From the NCBI GenBank assembly GCA_000827265.1, contig KN834901.1:1-62434 (forward strand): a stretch of DNA of 62,434 nt, given 5' to 3'. The stretch comes from Collybiopsis luxurians FD-317 M1. Lineage: Eukaryota > Basidiomycota > Agaricomycetes > Agaricales > Omphalotaceae. Position 1 is the stretch's first letter; each line of letters opens with the position of its first letter. Made by a program: the position numbers and the translations under genes. Shown here one piece after another: positions 35,599 to 47,584 of the stretch. Below the pieces are notes generated by a model, which saw only the letters and a program-made list of their open reading frames with translations, searched no databases and was not told the DNA's origin.

Positions 35599-36778
35599 TT
35601 ATAAGCCCTTGTCCTTTGCTTCAGCCTCTGCTTTACTCAGTTTTGATGAATCCTTCTCGTCCGACTTTTTCCCCTCACTCTTCTCTCCTTCCTTACCCGC
35701 AGGCTTCTTATCCTTATCCTTGTCGTCTCCCTCTAGCTCTGCTCTCCCAATCGTCGCTTTATTGTCCACCAACGCATGCAAGGCGATGACCGCCCTCAAC
35801 AGACTGCTCAAATACACCACCAGCAACTCGTCGTTCGTACTCGTCGCGAAACTCTGCGTCGTGTCGGGGTCGTTAAGATCGGGGAGAAGGTTTAGGGCGT
35901 CTTGGAGGTGGTACACGATCTGATGGTTTACGGGCATAGTTCCGGCTGCGACTTCGGTGAGGTATTTTTGTACGTCGCTCAGACGCGACTGGAGACCGCG
36001 GAGAGAAGCTAACTGTTCGCTGACGCGTGTGGAAAGAGTGGTTGTCGTAGAGTCTTTGATATCGCGTAAGAGATGCTCCACACCGATTTCCTCTGCTTCT
36101 TCTGCTTCGATTGCGGAGGGGCAGTGAAGGAAAGTTTTGCGGGTCTCGGTGCCGTCCTTGAATTCATGATGAGATTCGTGTTCAGAAAAAGATATATATA
36201 TTGAGCTCACATCTTTGATTTCCTCCACAGCAAAGTAGGCATCGGTTGGTATACCCACTGTTTCTGGCCGTACGTCCACAATGACCATTATCGGTCTCGC
36301 AATATATCGTTTGAACAAATCGTTGATTTCTTGATCGGAAGCCCTCAGTTTTGGACCAGTGTGGTACCATCCAATCAGTCTCTCTCTAGCTGAGAGATCA
36401 ATTAGTATTGGCTACAGATTGTAATCCATTGCGTAGAACGTACCATTAACCTTTTTGAACATCTCGTACATGCCTTCAATATAATTGTGATCCAAAAACC
36501 ACGTCTTGCTGTCTTTTTCGTCTTCTTCGAACGGAATACCAAACGAATTGGCGACGTTGATAGTCTTGCCGTTGTCTTGACCCAGTAGAACGCCGATTAC
36601 TCGTTTGTTGGTGTTGCGAGACACTGCTCGAGCATGATGATCTGCGACAGAAAGAAGGACGAGTGGGTGGACGACTGATTGGATTTAAATGAGAATCAAG
36701 AATAGATTTCCAAAATTTAGACGCACTGATGGTAGTCGCAGCCAAAGCAGTCAACTGTTCTGTTGTTGGTGCGACCAT
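35599..36778 (-). CDS. RPN8: 26S proteasome regulatory subunit Rpn8
   Basis: Four exons (36778-36727, 36641-36444, 36389-36211, 36156-35599) give 328 aa. The MPN domain covers the first 150 residues ([26 protein letters not shown]), followed by [18 protein letters not shown], the classic Rpn8 signature. The catalytic JAMM residues are absent, as in all Rpn8 proteins; it is the structural partner of the deubiquitinase Rpn11 in the proteasome lid. The C-terminus is Lys/Glu/Asp-rich ([12 protein letters not shown]), as is common. The third intron (54 nt) is in frame and stop-free. Confidence 0.96.
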
Positions 36779-36970
36779 GATGAGAGGAAGTGAAGGATAA
36801 AGTTGACGCGTAACCGTCTTACGCGTCTGTTTGGGCGTGACCGATAAGATAAGATAGACGAATGATAAGATAAGATAACACTTTCTAATTTTCTCACGTA
36901 CAATTTTTCTTTCTCTGCTCGAGCGTCCACAGGCACTTAACCTTCCTTTCTTTATCTCAATACTTATAAA
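36779..36970. promoter_or_regulatory. Divergent RPN8 / fibrillarin promoter
   Basis: 192 bp lie between the two start codons. It contains two ACGCGT sites (about 36806 and 36820) and two blocks of tandem GATAAGATAAGATA (36841-36854 and 36865-36878). ACGCGT is the known MBF/MCB element in ascomycete yeasts and GATAAG fits GATA-factor sites; function in this fungus is inferred only. Confidence 0.6.
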
Positions 36971-38194
36971 ATGGCTTTTGGTGAGGGCACATAAAGATGC
37001 ACGTTCTTTTACATATTTTTTATACGAATCTTAGGCGCTTCGGGAGGTCGTGGCGGATTTGGTGGAAGAGGACGAGGCGGAGGTGGGGATAGAGGTGGAA
37101 GAGGCGGTGGACGGGGAGGAGGTCGTGGTACGTTTATTTTCACAGATCATGCTAGGACAGCTTTCAATAGATTTCGTAATCGCAGGCGGAGCTACTCGTG
37201 GAGGAGGAGTTCGAGGACGGGGCGGAGGAAGGGGAGCACCTGGTGGACGAGGTCGTGGTGCAGGTGGAGGAAGAGGTGGTCGTGGTGGAGGAAGGGGCGG
37301 AGCCAAAGGCGGTTCAAATGTTATCCTGGAACCCCACAGACACCCGGGAGTTTTCATTGCAAAAGGCAAAGAATCCCTTCTCGTTACCAAAAATCTTGTT
37401 CCAGGCGAATCCGTTTACGGTGAGAAACGGGTATCCATCGATGGTGGTGTGGATGGCACCAAAATTGAATACCGTGTCTGGAATCCTTTCCGTTCCAAGT
37501 TGGCTGCTGGTGTTCTTGGAGGTTTAGATGATATTTTCATCGCACCCGGAAAGAAGGTGTTGTATCTCGGTGCTGCAAGTGGCACCAGTGTCAGCCATGT
37601 CGCTGACATCGTAGGACCTGTAGGTCGATAATTTTCCGTTTCCGACTCCAAATTAACATCTTGTGTAGGAGGGTATTGTCTATGCTGTTGAATTCTCTTT
37701 ACGATCCGGTCGTGATTTGATTAACATGGCCAAAAAGCGGACAAATGTTATTCGTATGTCTTTTTCTTCTAGTTGTCCGCTTGTGATTGACCATTGAATT
37801 CCTAGCTATTGTCGAAGATGCTCGACTGCCTACAAAATACCGCATGCTCCTCTCTCAAGTCGATGTCATCTTCGCCGACGTCGCGCAACCCGACCAAGCC
37901 CGTATCGTTGTCCTCAATGCTGAGTACTTCTTAAAAGATGGTGGCCATGTAGTCATTTCCATCAAAGCCAGCTGTATCGATTCGACAGCTGCACCGGATG
38001 TCGTCTTTGCTCGTGAAGTTGAATACCTACAGAATCAACGATTCAAGGCACTCGAGCAGGTGCCGTTGGAGCCTTATGAACGTGATCATGCAATGGTATC
38101 TGGTGAGAGCTCTACGTTTTCTCAGTTTTGAAAGATATTGACTGTGTCTTTCTTAGCGGTATATCAACGACACAAGGCTAAAAAGAATGTGTAG
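36971..38194 (+). CDS. NOP1: Fibrillarin, rRNA 2'-O-methyltransferase
   Basis: Six exons (36971-36980, 37035-37127, 37186-37619, 37669-37753, 37806-38102, 38157-38194) give 318 aa. A Gly/Arg-rich GAR domain (residues about 4-95) is split over three exons, and the methyltransferase domain follows with [15 protein letters not shown] (SAM binding), VYAVEFS, IVEDAR and [12 protein letters not shown]. It is the catalytic subunit of box C/D snoRNPs in the nucleolus, methylating pre-rRNA guided by snoRNAs. The first exon holds only ATG plus seven bases. The gene is divergent from RPN8. The C-terminus KAKKNV fits the family. Confidence 0.96.
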
Positions 38195-38483
38195 ATGCGA
38201 GGCAGGGAAGAGAGTAGTTCTGTGTTTTTGTTGTCTATCTATTCTACGCATTTTAATCACTGGCTTGTTGTATATCTTTGCTCTATATCAACTTTTCACA
38301 GTTACTGAATAGAATAGACGCGATTGAGTCTAAACCACGTGATCCCTTCGTTTTTGACTCGAAGGCTATCGATCCGTTCTAATCCTGGCTTTCTTCCTTT
38401 TCCCCCGACGACGCCTTGTATCACTAGTCTTTCATCACTCATTAACATCCTCAATTCCAATAAGAATTTCACCCAAACGATAT
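38195..38483. other. Tandem intergenic region
   Basis: 289 bp between the fibrillarin stop and the ArgRS start; no feature recognised. Confidence 0.4.
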
Positions 38484-40455
38484 ATGTCCTCGCTGCCTTC
38501 AGTACCGCCCGTTCCGGGAACAGATCCTTCTTCATGCATCTTTGACGCATTCCGTATTTCTATCGCCAAAAGAGTATCGGAAGCTCTAGAGCCATTGACC
38601 CTGGAACAGGCATATGCTGGAGTCGACTACGGAAAGAAGGGGGAAGATTTTACTGTTGCATTACCGAGGTTTAGACTTCCCGGTAAAGTAGACGAGCTGG
38701 CAAAAAAAGTTATCGAAAAGGTTACAACCTTTGTCCTTCCGAACAATCAAGCGATTGATGAACATGTCTAGTTTCAAGCAGACGACTTTGTCGCGTCAGT
38801 AAAACACGACAAGGCTTTCCTACATTTCCAGCTAAACACCCAGTCCCTTATCCGCGAAACATTGAACCAGATACACACTCTCGGCAGCCAATACGGAACT
38901 AATACTTCTGGAAATGGCAAAAAAGTCATCATTGAATATTCCTCACCCAATATCGCGAAATCCTTCCACGTAGGACACCTCCGAAGTACCATCATCGGAG
39001 CATTCTTGGCGAATGTCTACAAAACTTGCGGATGGGAAGTAATCTCGGCAAATTACTTGGGTGATTGGGGTACTCAGGTGATTTGACACCTCTTTTTCAA
39101 CATTTCTGCCAACTAATTTATTTGCAGTTTGGGCTCATTGCAGTAGGATTCGAGAAATACGGTTCACAAGAGGAACTCGAAAAAGACGCCATTAAACATC
39201 TTTTCGATATCTATGTCAAGATCAACAAGGATGCTGAGACTGATCCAGAGGTCAAAGTAGAGGCCGCAAAATTCTTCCGCCGAATGGAAGACGGAGACGA
39301 GAGCGCGCTAAAAAATTGGAGGGAATGGCGGGAATTGAGTGTGAAAAAATACGAGGCGGAATACGATCGGCTTAATGTTCACTTTGATCTTTATTTGGGA
39401 GAAAGTATGGTTAGCCAGAAGTCTATCGATACTGCCATTAAACGATTAGAGGAGATGGGGTTGATTGACGACCACGAGGGAGCGAAGCTCATCAATCTGG
39501 AAAAGCATAAACTCGGTAAAGCTGTCGTCCGGAAAAAAGGTATGGAATGTCGAGGCCTCAGTTGGATGGATGATCACTCATAAATCGCACAGATGGTACT
39601 TCTATATATCTCACCCGAGATATTGGCGGAGCTGCAGAACGATATGAAAAGTACAAGTTTGACAAGATGATTTACGTTATCTCTTCACAGCAAGATTTGC
39701 ACGTCGCGCAGTTTTTCAAAGTTCTTGAGCTTATGGAATACCCTTGGGCAAAAGATCTCGTGCATGTCAATTATGGTCTGGTTCAAGGGATGAGCACCCG
39801 AAAGGGTACAGTCGTTTTCCTCAACCAGATCATTAAGGAAGCTACGAGCGTCATGCATGAACAGATGCAGAAGAACGAGGAAAAATACAAGGCGGTAGAA
39901 GATCCCGAGATGACCTCGGAGGAACTTGGTATAACGGGTGTCAAGATTCAGGATATGGCTGCCAAGAGGTATCGTCTTCCTTTGTATCCTTGCCTCTTTG
40001 TAATCTCTGATTGTCCACTCAGGATAAATAACTACACCTTTAACTGGGACCGAATGTTAACCTTCGAGGGTGACACTGGCCCTTACCTCCAGTACGCTCA
40101 TGTCCGTTTGGCCTCAATCGGGCGTAAAAACCCACACCTGCTCCCTCTTCCTTCACCTTCCCAAATCGATATTACTACGCTTACAACTTCGCCGCACGCT
40201 CGAGAAATTGCATTCCTTCTAGGAACCTACCCCGATGTGGTGAAAACGGCCCTCAAGACGCACGAGCCGAGCGGTATCGTTACGTTTGCGTTTAGGCTGA
40301 GTCATGCCATTTCTAGCGCCTGGGAGACGGTTGTTGTTAAGGGCGAGGAGGATATAGAAAAGGCCAGGGCCAGGATGTGGTTGTACGAGAGCGCAAAAGA
40401 TGTTTTGGCGGCTAGCATGAGGTTGTTGAGCATTAGACCGTTGGAGAGGATGTGA
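38484..40455 (+). CDS. Arginyl-tRNA synthetase
   Basis: Five exons (38484-38720, 38772-39077, 39128-39539, 39593-39968, 40023-40455) give 587 aa. It begins with the Add-1 type N-terminal domain, then the class I HIGH-like motif in [40 protein letters not shown], a KMSKS-like [11 protein letters not shown], and the alpha-helical anticodon-binding DALR domain ending [11 protein letters not shown]. It charges tRNA-Arg in the cytosol and possibly mitochondria. The length and motif order match fungal enzymes. Introns sit after EK, GTQ, RKK(D) and AKR. Confidence 0.95.
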
Positions 40456-40865
40456 TATACGTAATTTTTAGCTTATTACACGTAAAGGGCGAACAAGGAC
40501 ACAAGCCTTGTTTCCTTCCAATCAAACATCAATCGCGATTTCGCAACGCGTCTGATAGGCGCTCGCTGATCTGCTTCACCCTTTCTTTGTTCTGCGTTAC
40601 TACCACAATGACTGAGGATGCGGAATTTCCTTAGAAGGCTTCCTCTGAAACGCTTCAGTGAAGAGTATGACACAGCGGCGCTTTTAATTTCCTTGAAAAG
40701 TAAATTTTTACCAATCCGCCCAAAAAGGCAGAAAACGGAAAACCTAGCACTCCCACACCAATTGACCCATTCTCTGAACCACATAAAAGGCGGTCGACTT
40801 TTAACAATGACCTGCACCTTTCCAGCCTTCTTTCACTGTATATATTGCTCTAGGATATCAACTAC

Positions 40866-41811
40866 ATGCCTCGGGCAAGTCTTCCATTGCGGTGAAGCAC
40901 TCTGCGACTCGGTCTGACCCGACCTACCTCTCCATCTAGCCAGATGGACCTATTCAGTGCAGCATCTGCAATGCTGTTATTAACCGCAAACAAGATTTTC
41001 CTCGGCACATGCGCATCCATAACGAGAATCGAGACTCGGTGCAAGTCGCACTCATCTTGTTTGTTGCTTTATTCCACCTAACTTTAAATATACAGAGTGT
41101 TTAAATGCCCTTGGCCAGGCTGTACTTATGACAGCCTGCAGAGAAGCAACGTCGAGACCCATTATCGTATCCAGTACGTGTTTCTAATCGTCCCCGCTAC
41201 GGATTTACCCTCATCGGCTATTACGCCATAGTACGCAGGATAAATCGAAAGCATGTCCCAACTGCGATTTCGCCGCCAGCGATCCCAGTTCGTTGACGCG
41301 TCACAGGAAGAGGCATCATGGGTATCAGCCCAAACCTCGAGGAGGAGGAGGAAACAATGCCTCTTCCAGTGGGCAAGGCGGCTCTGGGTCCACCGCTGTT
41401 CGTTTTGTTTTCGTCCCGGATATGATGCTTCCGGCGAATGCTACGAAGCTCTTACCGGACGGCTTGGGGAAGAGATTCGGTGCTTGGTCGCTGACACTCG
41501 CGAGCTCTCTTCTTCATGGTAAGGCTTTTGGCTCTTTGCCTGCTACAAAAAAATCCGGCTCCTATGTTACAAAGGAGCAGCACGACACGTCTGACGGGGC
41601 CCACAGCTCCGCCAAAAGTTCGTTGCGTTCGCGTATCCCATCGAGAGACGCGTCAGACGCCGTGCATGCGTCGATCTCGCCGCGTGACGAAGTGGATGAT
41701 ACAGAGCAGCGAACCAATGCCGGTGGCTCTTTAACCTTATCACCGCCCGAGAAGTATCATCTTCTCTCGTTGATAGTGATGCTCTTCCAATTTCTTCTTC
41801 AGTCCATCTAA
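40866..41811 (+). CDS. C2H2 zinc-finger protein (three fingers)
   Basis: Four exons (40866-40874, 40940-41040, 41096-about 41172, about 41229-41811). Fingers: CSICNAVINRKQDFPRHMRIH, a longer CPWPGC...H finger and CPNCDFAASDPSSLTRHRKRHH (41254-41322), split by introns at conserved points. The C-terminus is Ser/Gly-rich. A sequence-specific DNA-binding regulator is likely; no target is known. Both first introns are inferred to use GC donors: CGG|GCAAGT (40875-40939) and GGT|GCAAGT (41041-41095), the only choices that keep phase. The 9-nt first exon makes the start less certain. Confidence 0.75.
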
Positions 41812-42180
41812 GGATATCGGGTATGATTGATTAGGTTTGGAATCTTTAATAATATACGTGTAGTAAATCATGTAAAATGTATCACCCAATCAATCCCCTT
41901 TCAAGTTGTCTTTAGTCTTCCATTACCGAGAAGACATGTCAATATTCGAATGCAACTTTCACCGGATTACGACGCTGGCCACAAAATACGTTCAGCTGCC
42001 GCGTTAGGAAGTGAGATGCACCTCGGACTGCCGCGAGATGATCGATGATAGACGATTATTGACCCAAAAAATTAAAAATTCTGCAGGTGGAGAAGCGCTC
42101 GGCAGAAGCAGTGAAAAAGCCAAGTTGAAATACTAGCCCCTTTCCGTATACGCAATTCTTTCACCAACCGTCATCCAAAG
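41812..42180. other. Tandem intergenic region
   Basis: 369 bp between the C2H2 gene and the HExxH gene. No gene or strong motif was seen. Confidence 0.45.
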
Positions 42181-43609
42181 ATGCCCAATAACTCTCAGTC
42201 CAGCTTCTCTTTTGACGTTTTTTACACTCGCTCACCAGGCTCCTTGATCGAGCTTCTCTCGCCAGCAGATTTAGGACCCAAGCTCCAGAAAAAAGCGGAG
42301 AAGATCGCTCTCAATTACGCGGAAGTCCTTCGCATAATCTTCACCTACGACTCTACGCATTATTCGGGATACAGGCGCATCCAGGAAGGCTTCGCCGCTG
42401 CTTGCGAAGGGCTCTCCATCGAGGAATGGAGCAAGTTATCTGCCACAGAGAAGCGGGATCTATGTCAAGAGCATTGTTCCTATTACACGCCTTGGAACCC
42501 AGCGAGTCGCCCTCCCCCTTCCCTCGTAATTTATATAGGTGGTCATCGCAATACAATGGCCTCTTCGCCGTCCATCGCTGCGGAGCTAGCATTGAAGAGC
42601 CGGATTGGTAGCTCTCCGGACTCTGACTTCGAGCCGTGGGATAGGACATGGGATGAAGCCATGAACACGGCTGAAATACCAGCGGCCTGGGGCTGGCACT
42701 CCCGGGACCGCAAGGTCCAATTCAGGTGTGAAAGCATGATCTTTATATCTGGTCTCTATGCCCTTTGGCCCTCGATATGGGGCAAAGAACTTCCTGTTGA
42801 AGAACGGTCTATAATGAAGGAAGCTCTAGCGGCTCATTTGAAAGTCGTCTTTTACCATGAAATCATACATTCAGCTCGGTCCTTGGTAAGTCGAGCTCAT
42901 GTTGCTTTGAGACCGGAGCAATATTGACCGGCATGTAGATATATGGTTTGAACCATATCACGCCCGAGAAATGTATCGACAGACCGAGACATACCAGGTC
43001 CGGCATGGGTGAGGCAGGACGACTCGGCGAAAGAATAGCTTTCGGCACAGTTGTAAATCTTGCGTTCCGTGAGTGGCTCGTCACAAACTTTTGCATAGAC
43101 TCAGACTAACATGTGTCAACATTCAGGTGAAGGTAAACCGCTCATCTTTGAATGTGAGGATGATGCAGAGAATACTCCATTCGAGCTACATCGATTTGTC
43201 TGGAGAAGCCTTTTCGACCCTATGGGTAGAGCCGAGCACCCAGTGGATGAACCTCGACGCAATTTGTCGTCAATCATTCCATTAAATGAACGACTCAAAT
43301 CTACGAGCAATGCAGAGGTTGAAGTTCAAAAGCTGCCTGCTCAACACCACCCATTCATTATTCCTGCCGTGCCGGGCCACAAGCATTCCACTCCGGAGGA
43401 TATTAAAGCCATGAAAGAGAGCATCGGGTTTCCCAATCTCACCCGATGCGTTGTCAGTGATGTGAGCTCCAGTCAATTTTTGATTGCTCATGTCTCATCC
43501 TTGCTACTAATAGTGGAGGTTGGGTATCAAGGAGAAGAAGGATACGAAGCCGATCGATATACAACCTGTTGAGCCGAAACCGGAGAGTGCGGGCGCTGCA
43601 ATCATTTAG
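42181..43609 (+). CDS. Uncharacterised HExxH-motif protein (putative metallopeptidase)
   Basis: Four exons (42181-42885, 42939-43068, 43127-43461, 43514-43609) give 421 aa with consistent phases. The centre holds HEIIHSAR (H226, E227, H230), a zinc-metallopeptidase-like HExxH, followed 30 residues later by GMGEAGRLGER, where E260 could be the third metal ligand as in gluzincins. No signal peptide is seen, so a cytosolic protein is likely. I do not recognise the family from its other parts, which include DPWDRTWDEA-like and CEDDAENTPFELHRFVWRSL segments. Catalysis is not proven; it may be a non-peptidase metal protein. Confidence 0.65.
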
Positions 43610-43756
43610 AGTAATATAACTTAGTGATAGATTTGGAATAAGTACATCTCGACGCCATTTGATAAATTGACGGAATCTGCGCTTCCGATAGCCAAGGGTC
43701 GCATTTGAGCATTTGATGCACATCTGTTTGTAATCTTCTTTATTTCCTGCCCCTCC
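43610..43756. other. Short tandem spacer
   Basis: 147 bp separating the HExxH gene from the acetyltransferase. Confidence 0.4.
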
Positions 43757-44803
43757 ATGAGCGAACAAGTTCAGCAGAGTCCTTTCTTCGTTCGTCTAGC
43801 AAAGCGCAGTGAGGTCGATGAAATCGTTGCTCTGAATCAACGAGCCTACATCAAAAGTCCTGTTCAGAACTATCTTGGCGGTGTTACCACGGTGTGCTGA
43901 TGTCCATCCTTTCACGTTTACCTATTGACTTTGTCCATAACACCAGGAAATCACTACGAGCCCGAAAGATGCAGATCGGCGTAAAAATCAAGAGCGGTAT
44001 CTGAAACTTGTCTATCGACGCGCATTCCTTGAAGCTCGACTGACGGTGGTCGTGCATACCTCTGAAGAAGGGGAGCAGAAAATTGTCGCGTCTTCCATTT
44101 GGCGACTTCCAGCACGCGAAAGGTCCAAAATCAATAAGGGTCTCCTCGATGTAGTGTCAACGGAACTTTTAATTCTTCCTATCATCTGGGGTTGGGGAGT
44201 TGGATTCATTAAGGTAATTTGTTACGCTTCCTCCTTGTCGATTGAACCACCTTTTTTTTCAGAGGGCTGCAAATCTTGTAAGCTTGATTAATAAAGGAGC
44301 GGACGGGGTATACAAGGAGAGACATATGAAGGAGAGTCGCGACGAGCAATACTACCTCGGGATGGTCGCGGTGGATCCAGATTTCCATGGTAAAGGTATT
44401 CTGGGACCCTCTTTACGACTACAGAAAGCCTCATTTCGATTTGTGATTTTTGTATAGGATTAATGTCGCTGCTGTTCCGTGAAGCATTTGATCATGCACC
44501 TTCTGCTACGTTCACGTTGTTTGCGAATGGGGTCCCAGCTCGAGATCGCTATACACATTGGGGGTTCGAGGTAGGCTCTCTCTTCGTATTTTCTTGGCTC
44601 TAATGCACTTTGATCATCATTTGCCTAGACATGGGCGGAAACTGTCATCGGGAAAGGGGAGTGTGACGAAAATGGACTAGCGAACCCATCTGGCAAGGGT
44701 TTCCTTTTGTACTTCATGGTCAAGGTAGGTCTGGTTGAGTCGAGTCGGTATGAGGGATGTTTTACTTTTGGTTTTGCAGAATCCGCCGAAGAGTAGTGAA
44801 TAG
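43757..44803 (+). CDS. GNAT-family N-acetyltransferase
   Basis: Six exons are inferred, starting MSEQVQQSPFFVRLAKRSEVDEI. The GNAT core is recognised by beta4 and motif A: YYLGMVAVDPDFHGKGLMSLLFREAF (in two exons around 44349-44490), then ATFTLFANGVPARDRYTHWGFE, typical of the pyrophosphate loop and last strands. It would transfer an acetyl group from acetyl-CoA to an unknown amine, in the cytosol. The usual Gln/Arg before GxG is His here (FHGKG). The last exon is short, NPPKSSE. Introns follow GGVTT, GFIK, HGKG, WGFE and MVK. Confidence 0.8.
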
Positions 44804-45340
44804 TTTGCGACATCTTAGATAGATATAGGACTTGATCCCCCCTCCTGACATTCGAGAGGCTGTACTTAACACCCTTCTCCTAGCCGCCCGTCATCATCCT
44901 CGCTACCTTTCATATGGCCGCAGGCTCTACCAGATAGGTATATCTCCCGTGATGAAGAGATGTGATGAAGAGATGGGTTGAAGATGCTACGTCGATACAA
45001 TATCTTCATCCAGTGCAATCCGGATGTCACTACTGTGCAGGAAACCTTCTCTTCTTCAAGTTGTTGACCAGGGCTGTAGTATGCTCTACCCCGCTGATTT
45101 GCTTCACTGCAATAAGGTATAGCATTTTCTCCACATTGTAAGTCCCATGATGGTTCCCACCGTCTGAGTGTGAGCTTGGCATACTGCAAAGCAAAGTGAA
45201 TAGCTTTTGCATAACGACTAAGATGGTTTCTCGTTGGTTGTAGATCTTTCCTAGTGCCCTGAAAATTTTTTTAAATAGAAGCGACTTACACGTTTCCGCC
45301 CACCCCCCCATTACACTGTTTTTCCCTGAACCTAGCCCTC
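44804..45340. other. Tandem intergenic region
   Basis: 537 bp without a recognisable gene; it ends in a C-rich tract (about 45301-45308) shortly before the next start codon. Confidence 0.45.
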
Positions 45341-46967
45341 ATGTCTACCGTCTGGTTTATGGTAGACGCCACCGACCCAAGGCTGAATTATTCCGGCTCT
45401 TGGACGCCCATAACCAATACCAATAATATTTCAGCCAACAGCTTCGACCAAAGCAGTTTTACTGGCCCTGCGTTTAATAGTACTCTGCACGCCACAAAGG
45501 AAAATGCCACGATCAGCCTTCGATTCAACGGTGAGTTGCTCGTCTTCTTTGGGAATTGCGGGATTTGATCTATGGATTTTCTTGCAGGATCCTCTTATCT
45601 TGGAGTATACGGGTCGCAGGATGGTGTGCTCAACACCAAGGAGCCGGATGTCAACTGTCTCCTCGACGGTGCAGCCACATGGACCTTCGGGGATAGACTG
45701 GTTAGCGGACAGACCGACAACAACGTCCTTGCTTGTCGCGCCGATTCACGAATTGGAGGTTCCTCTCCAGGAGAACACACTCTGATCATTAATGTCACAA
45801 ATTATCCGGGATCGTCCAGCTGGTTTTTTGACTATATAACATTCGAGAGTCTCGCAGATCCTACCGTTGATGGAGAAACATTGCAGGCGGGGAATGCGGA
45901 GCTCATCGATGCTTCGAATTATAGCATGCTTACCTTCGGCTCAGGATGGTCCTTGAATCCTGATGATTCTAGTGTCACAAAACTACCAGGGAGCAGTGCG
46001 ACGATGAAGTTCAATGGTAAGCGTTCGAGCTGATACATATTGATTTGTTGCAGATACGTGGACAATGCTAAGTCAATATCTCCCAGGAACTTCTTTGTCT
46101 CTATACGGTGGCTTGCTCAATAATATCTCCAATACCGCGGCATATCGAGTTGATGACCAAGATCCAATTGTGATTCAATTGCCTGGTGGTATTGGATCAA
46201 CAACCAGAAGTAAGCAGGTGTTGTTCACCGCTTCTAATCTGAGCATCGGAGAACACACAGTCCAAGTGGCTTTCAATGGTAGTCAGTCAGGAATGCCACT
46301 GGATATAGACTACTTCTATGTCACTTCACTTACCGCAGCACAACGAGCATCCATCAATTCCTCGTCTGCCGCCCCGAGTCCTATTGGTAACTCCTCTAGC
46401 CTACCTGATGCAAACGTTTCAGGTGGACATCGGAACAGGGGGATAATTATTGGGGCGGTTTTAGGTTCTGTCATACCGACCTTACTGCTCATAGGCGGTG
46501 TCACGCTGTGGTTCAGGGTTCGGGTTGCTAGGCGAAGAAAAGCGTTGTTCGCAGCAGCAGCCCTGGAGATTGGACTCGAAGTGAACGAGTCATCTACAGA
46601 AAGCCTGTTCCACGGATTCCAAGGTGTGTTCCATCCAGATCGGTGCTGTGCTCAGTTGAACTGATCTTGAAATTACTCGCTAGACAAGCTGGTGGTGTCA
46701 AGACGAAGAAATTCCTCGACTGAGAAAAGTGACGTCAATAACAACAATAGGGCTAGACCGGCCTCCACAAACGCGGTGACTTTGAAGCTCGAACAGCGGC
46801 TAGCCGTTATGCAAGATGAGATCCAACGACGAGACCGCCAGCTGGCTGAAGGATCTACTCAACAGTCAAGAGCGATCACCGTTCATACAGACAGTGGCTG
46901 GCGACTGCCTGGAACGGGGCTGGATGGCGAGGCGATTGAGGTACCTCCGGGATATACAGCTAATTGA
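45341..46967 (+). CDS. Single-pass membrane protein with two beta-sandwich-like lobes
   Basis: Four exons (ends inferred at FN|G, FN|D and FQ|D). The extracellular part starts VDATDPRLNYSGSW and has two related lobes with FNGSSYLGVYGS, GEHTLIINVTN, WFFDYITFES and then GTSLSLYGG, GEHTVQVAFNG, LDIDYFYVTSL. This is a well-populated Agaricomycete pattern (VDD-x-DP...Y-x-G-x-W with two ligand-binding-like lobes). One membrane segment follows (IIIGAVLGSVIPTLLLIGG, about residue 330), then a basic RVRVARRRK stop and a cytoplasmic tail of about 120 residues with a coiled-coil-like stretch. No signal peptide is visible at this start, so an upstream exon may be missing. The role is unknown; surface sensing is a guess. 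Confidence 0.75.
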
Positions 46968-47392
46968 CTTAGCGGACAGGATCGGAGAGATTCAATTACG
47001 AATTCATGTAATACCCTATACTATCACCTGAGATCTGAGGGATGTTTATCCTGGTTCTGATTCATGAGCAGGAACATCTAGTCAGACGATGAATGAATCT
47101 GAGGGCTATCAGGTACCAATCAGTTATTTAGGAGAATAATGGTTGCGTGGGCCGGATGAAGAAGAGTCTTGCAGCAATCTAAGTATACGACCATTTCAAA
47201 ATTCCAACTCCGACTGCCACTTGTGCCTCCTGTGAACTGACATCGACTTAGCCTTGAAGCTTGAAGTTGAAGTTCGACCTGTTTGCCTAAGACTGCCCTA
47301 AGCATCCACTATGTAGCGCCTACATGAAAGACGCCTTGCCATGATTGATTTTTTTTTTGACTCGACTCCTGAATGTTCTTATTATTCCTTTA
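46968..47392. other. Intergenic region left of the MITE
   Basis: 425 bp with no gene recognised. It contains a short T run just before the transposon. Confidence 0.4.
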
Positions 47393-47584
47393 CAGCTCGT
47401 CAAGAAAATCTAGGCCAAATTTTTAAAAATGACATAGTTTTGCCGGTCGCACGGCTCGCTGCAAGTTACGAGAGGATCCCGGCTGACAACCGGCTCAAAT
47501 TTTGAATGGCGGCTACCGTCAGCCGCGAAGTTAGCTGATATGTCATTTTTGTTTTAAATTGGCCTAGGTTTTCTTAACGAGCTG
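47393..47584. mobile_element. Non-autonomous TIR transposon (MITE), 192 bp, TA target site
   Basis: The left end CAGCTCGTCAAGAAAATC and the right end (read on the other strand) CAGCTCGTTAAGAAAACC form terminal inverted repeats that extend about 45 bp with few mismatches and a small indel. Both sides are flanked by TA (47391-47392 and 47585-47586), the duplication made by Tc1/mariner-pogo-type transposases. There is no coding capacity inside. The ends starting CAG with TA duplication suggest mobilisation by a Tc1/mariner-superfamily enzyme. It sits between a membrane protein and P450 gene 2. Confidence 0.85.

Noticed and set aside
37031..37390. Pro/Arg-rich antisense frame opposite fibrillarin
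   Set aside because: It is the mirror of the Gly/Arg-rich GAR coding sequence.
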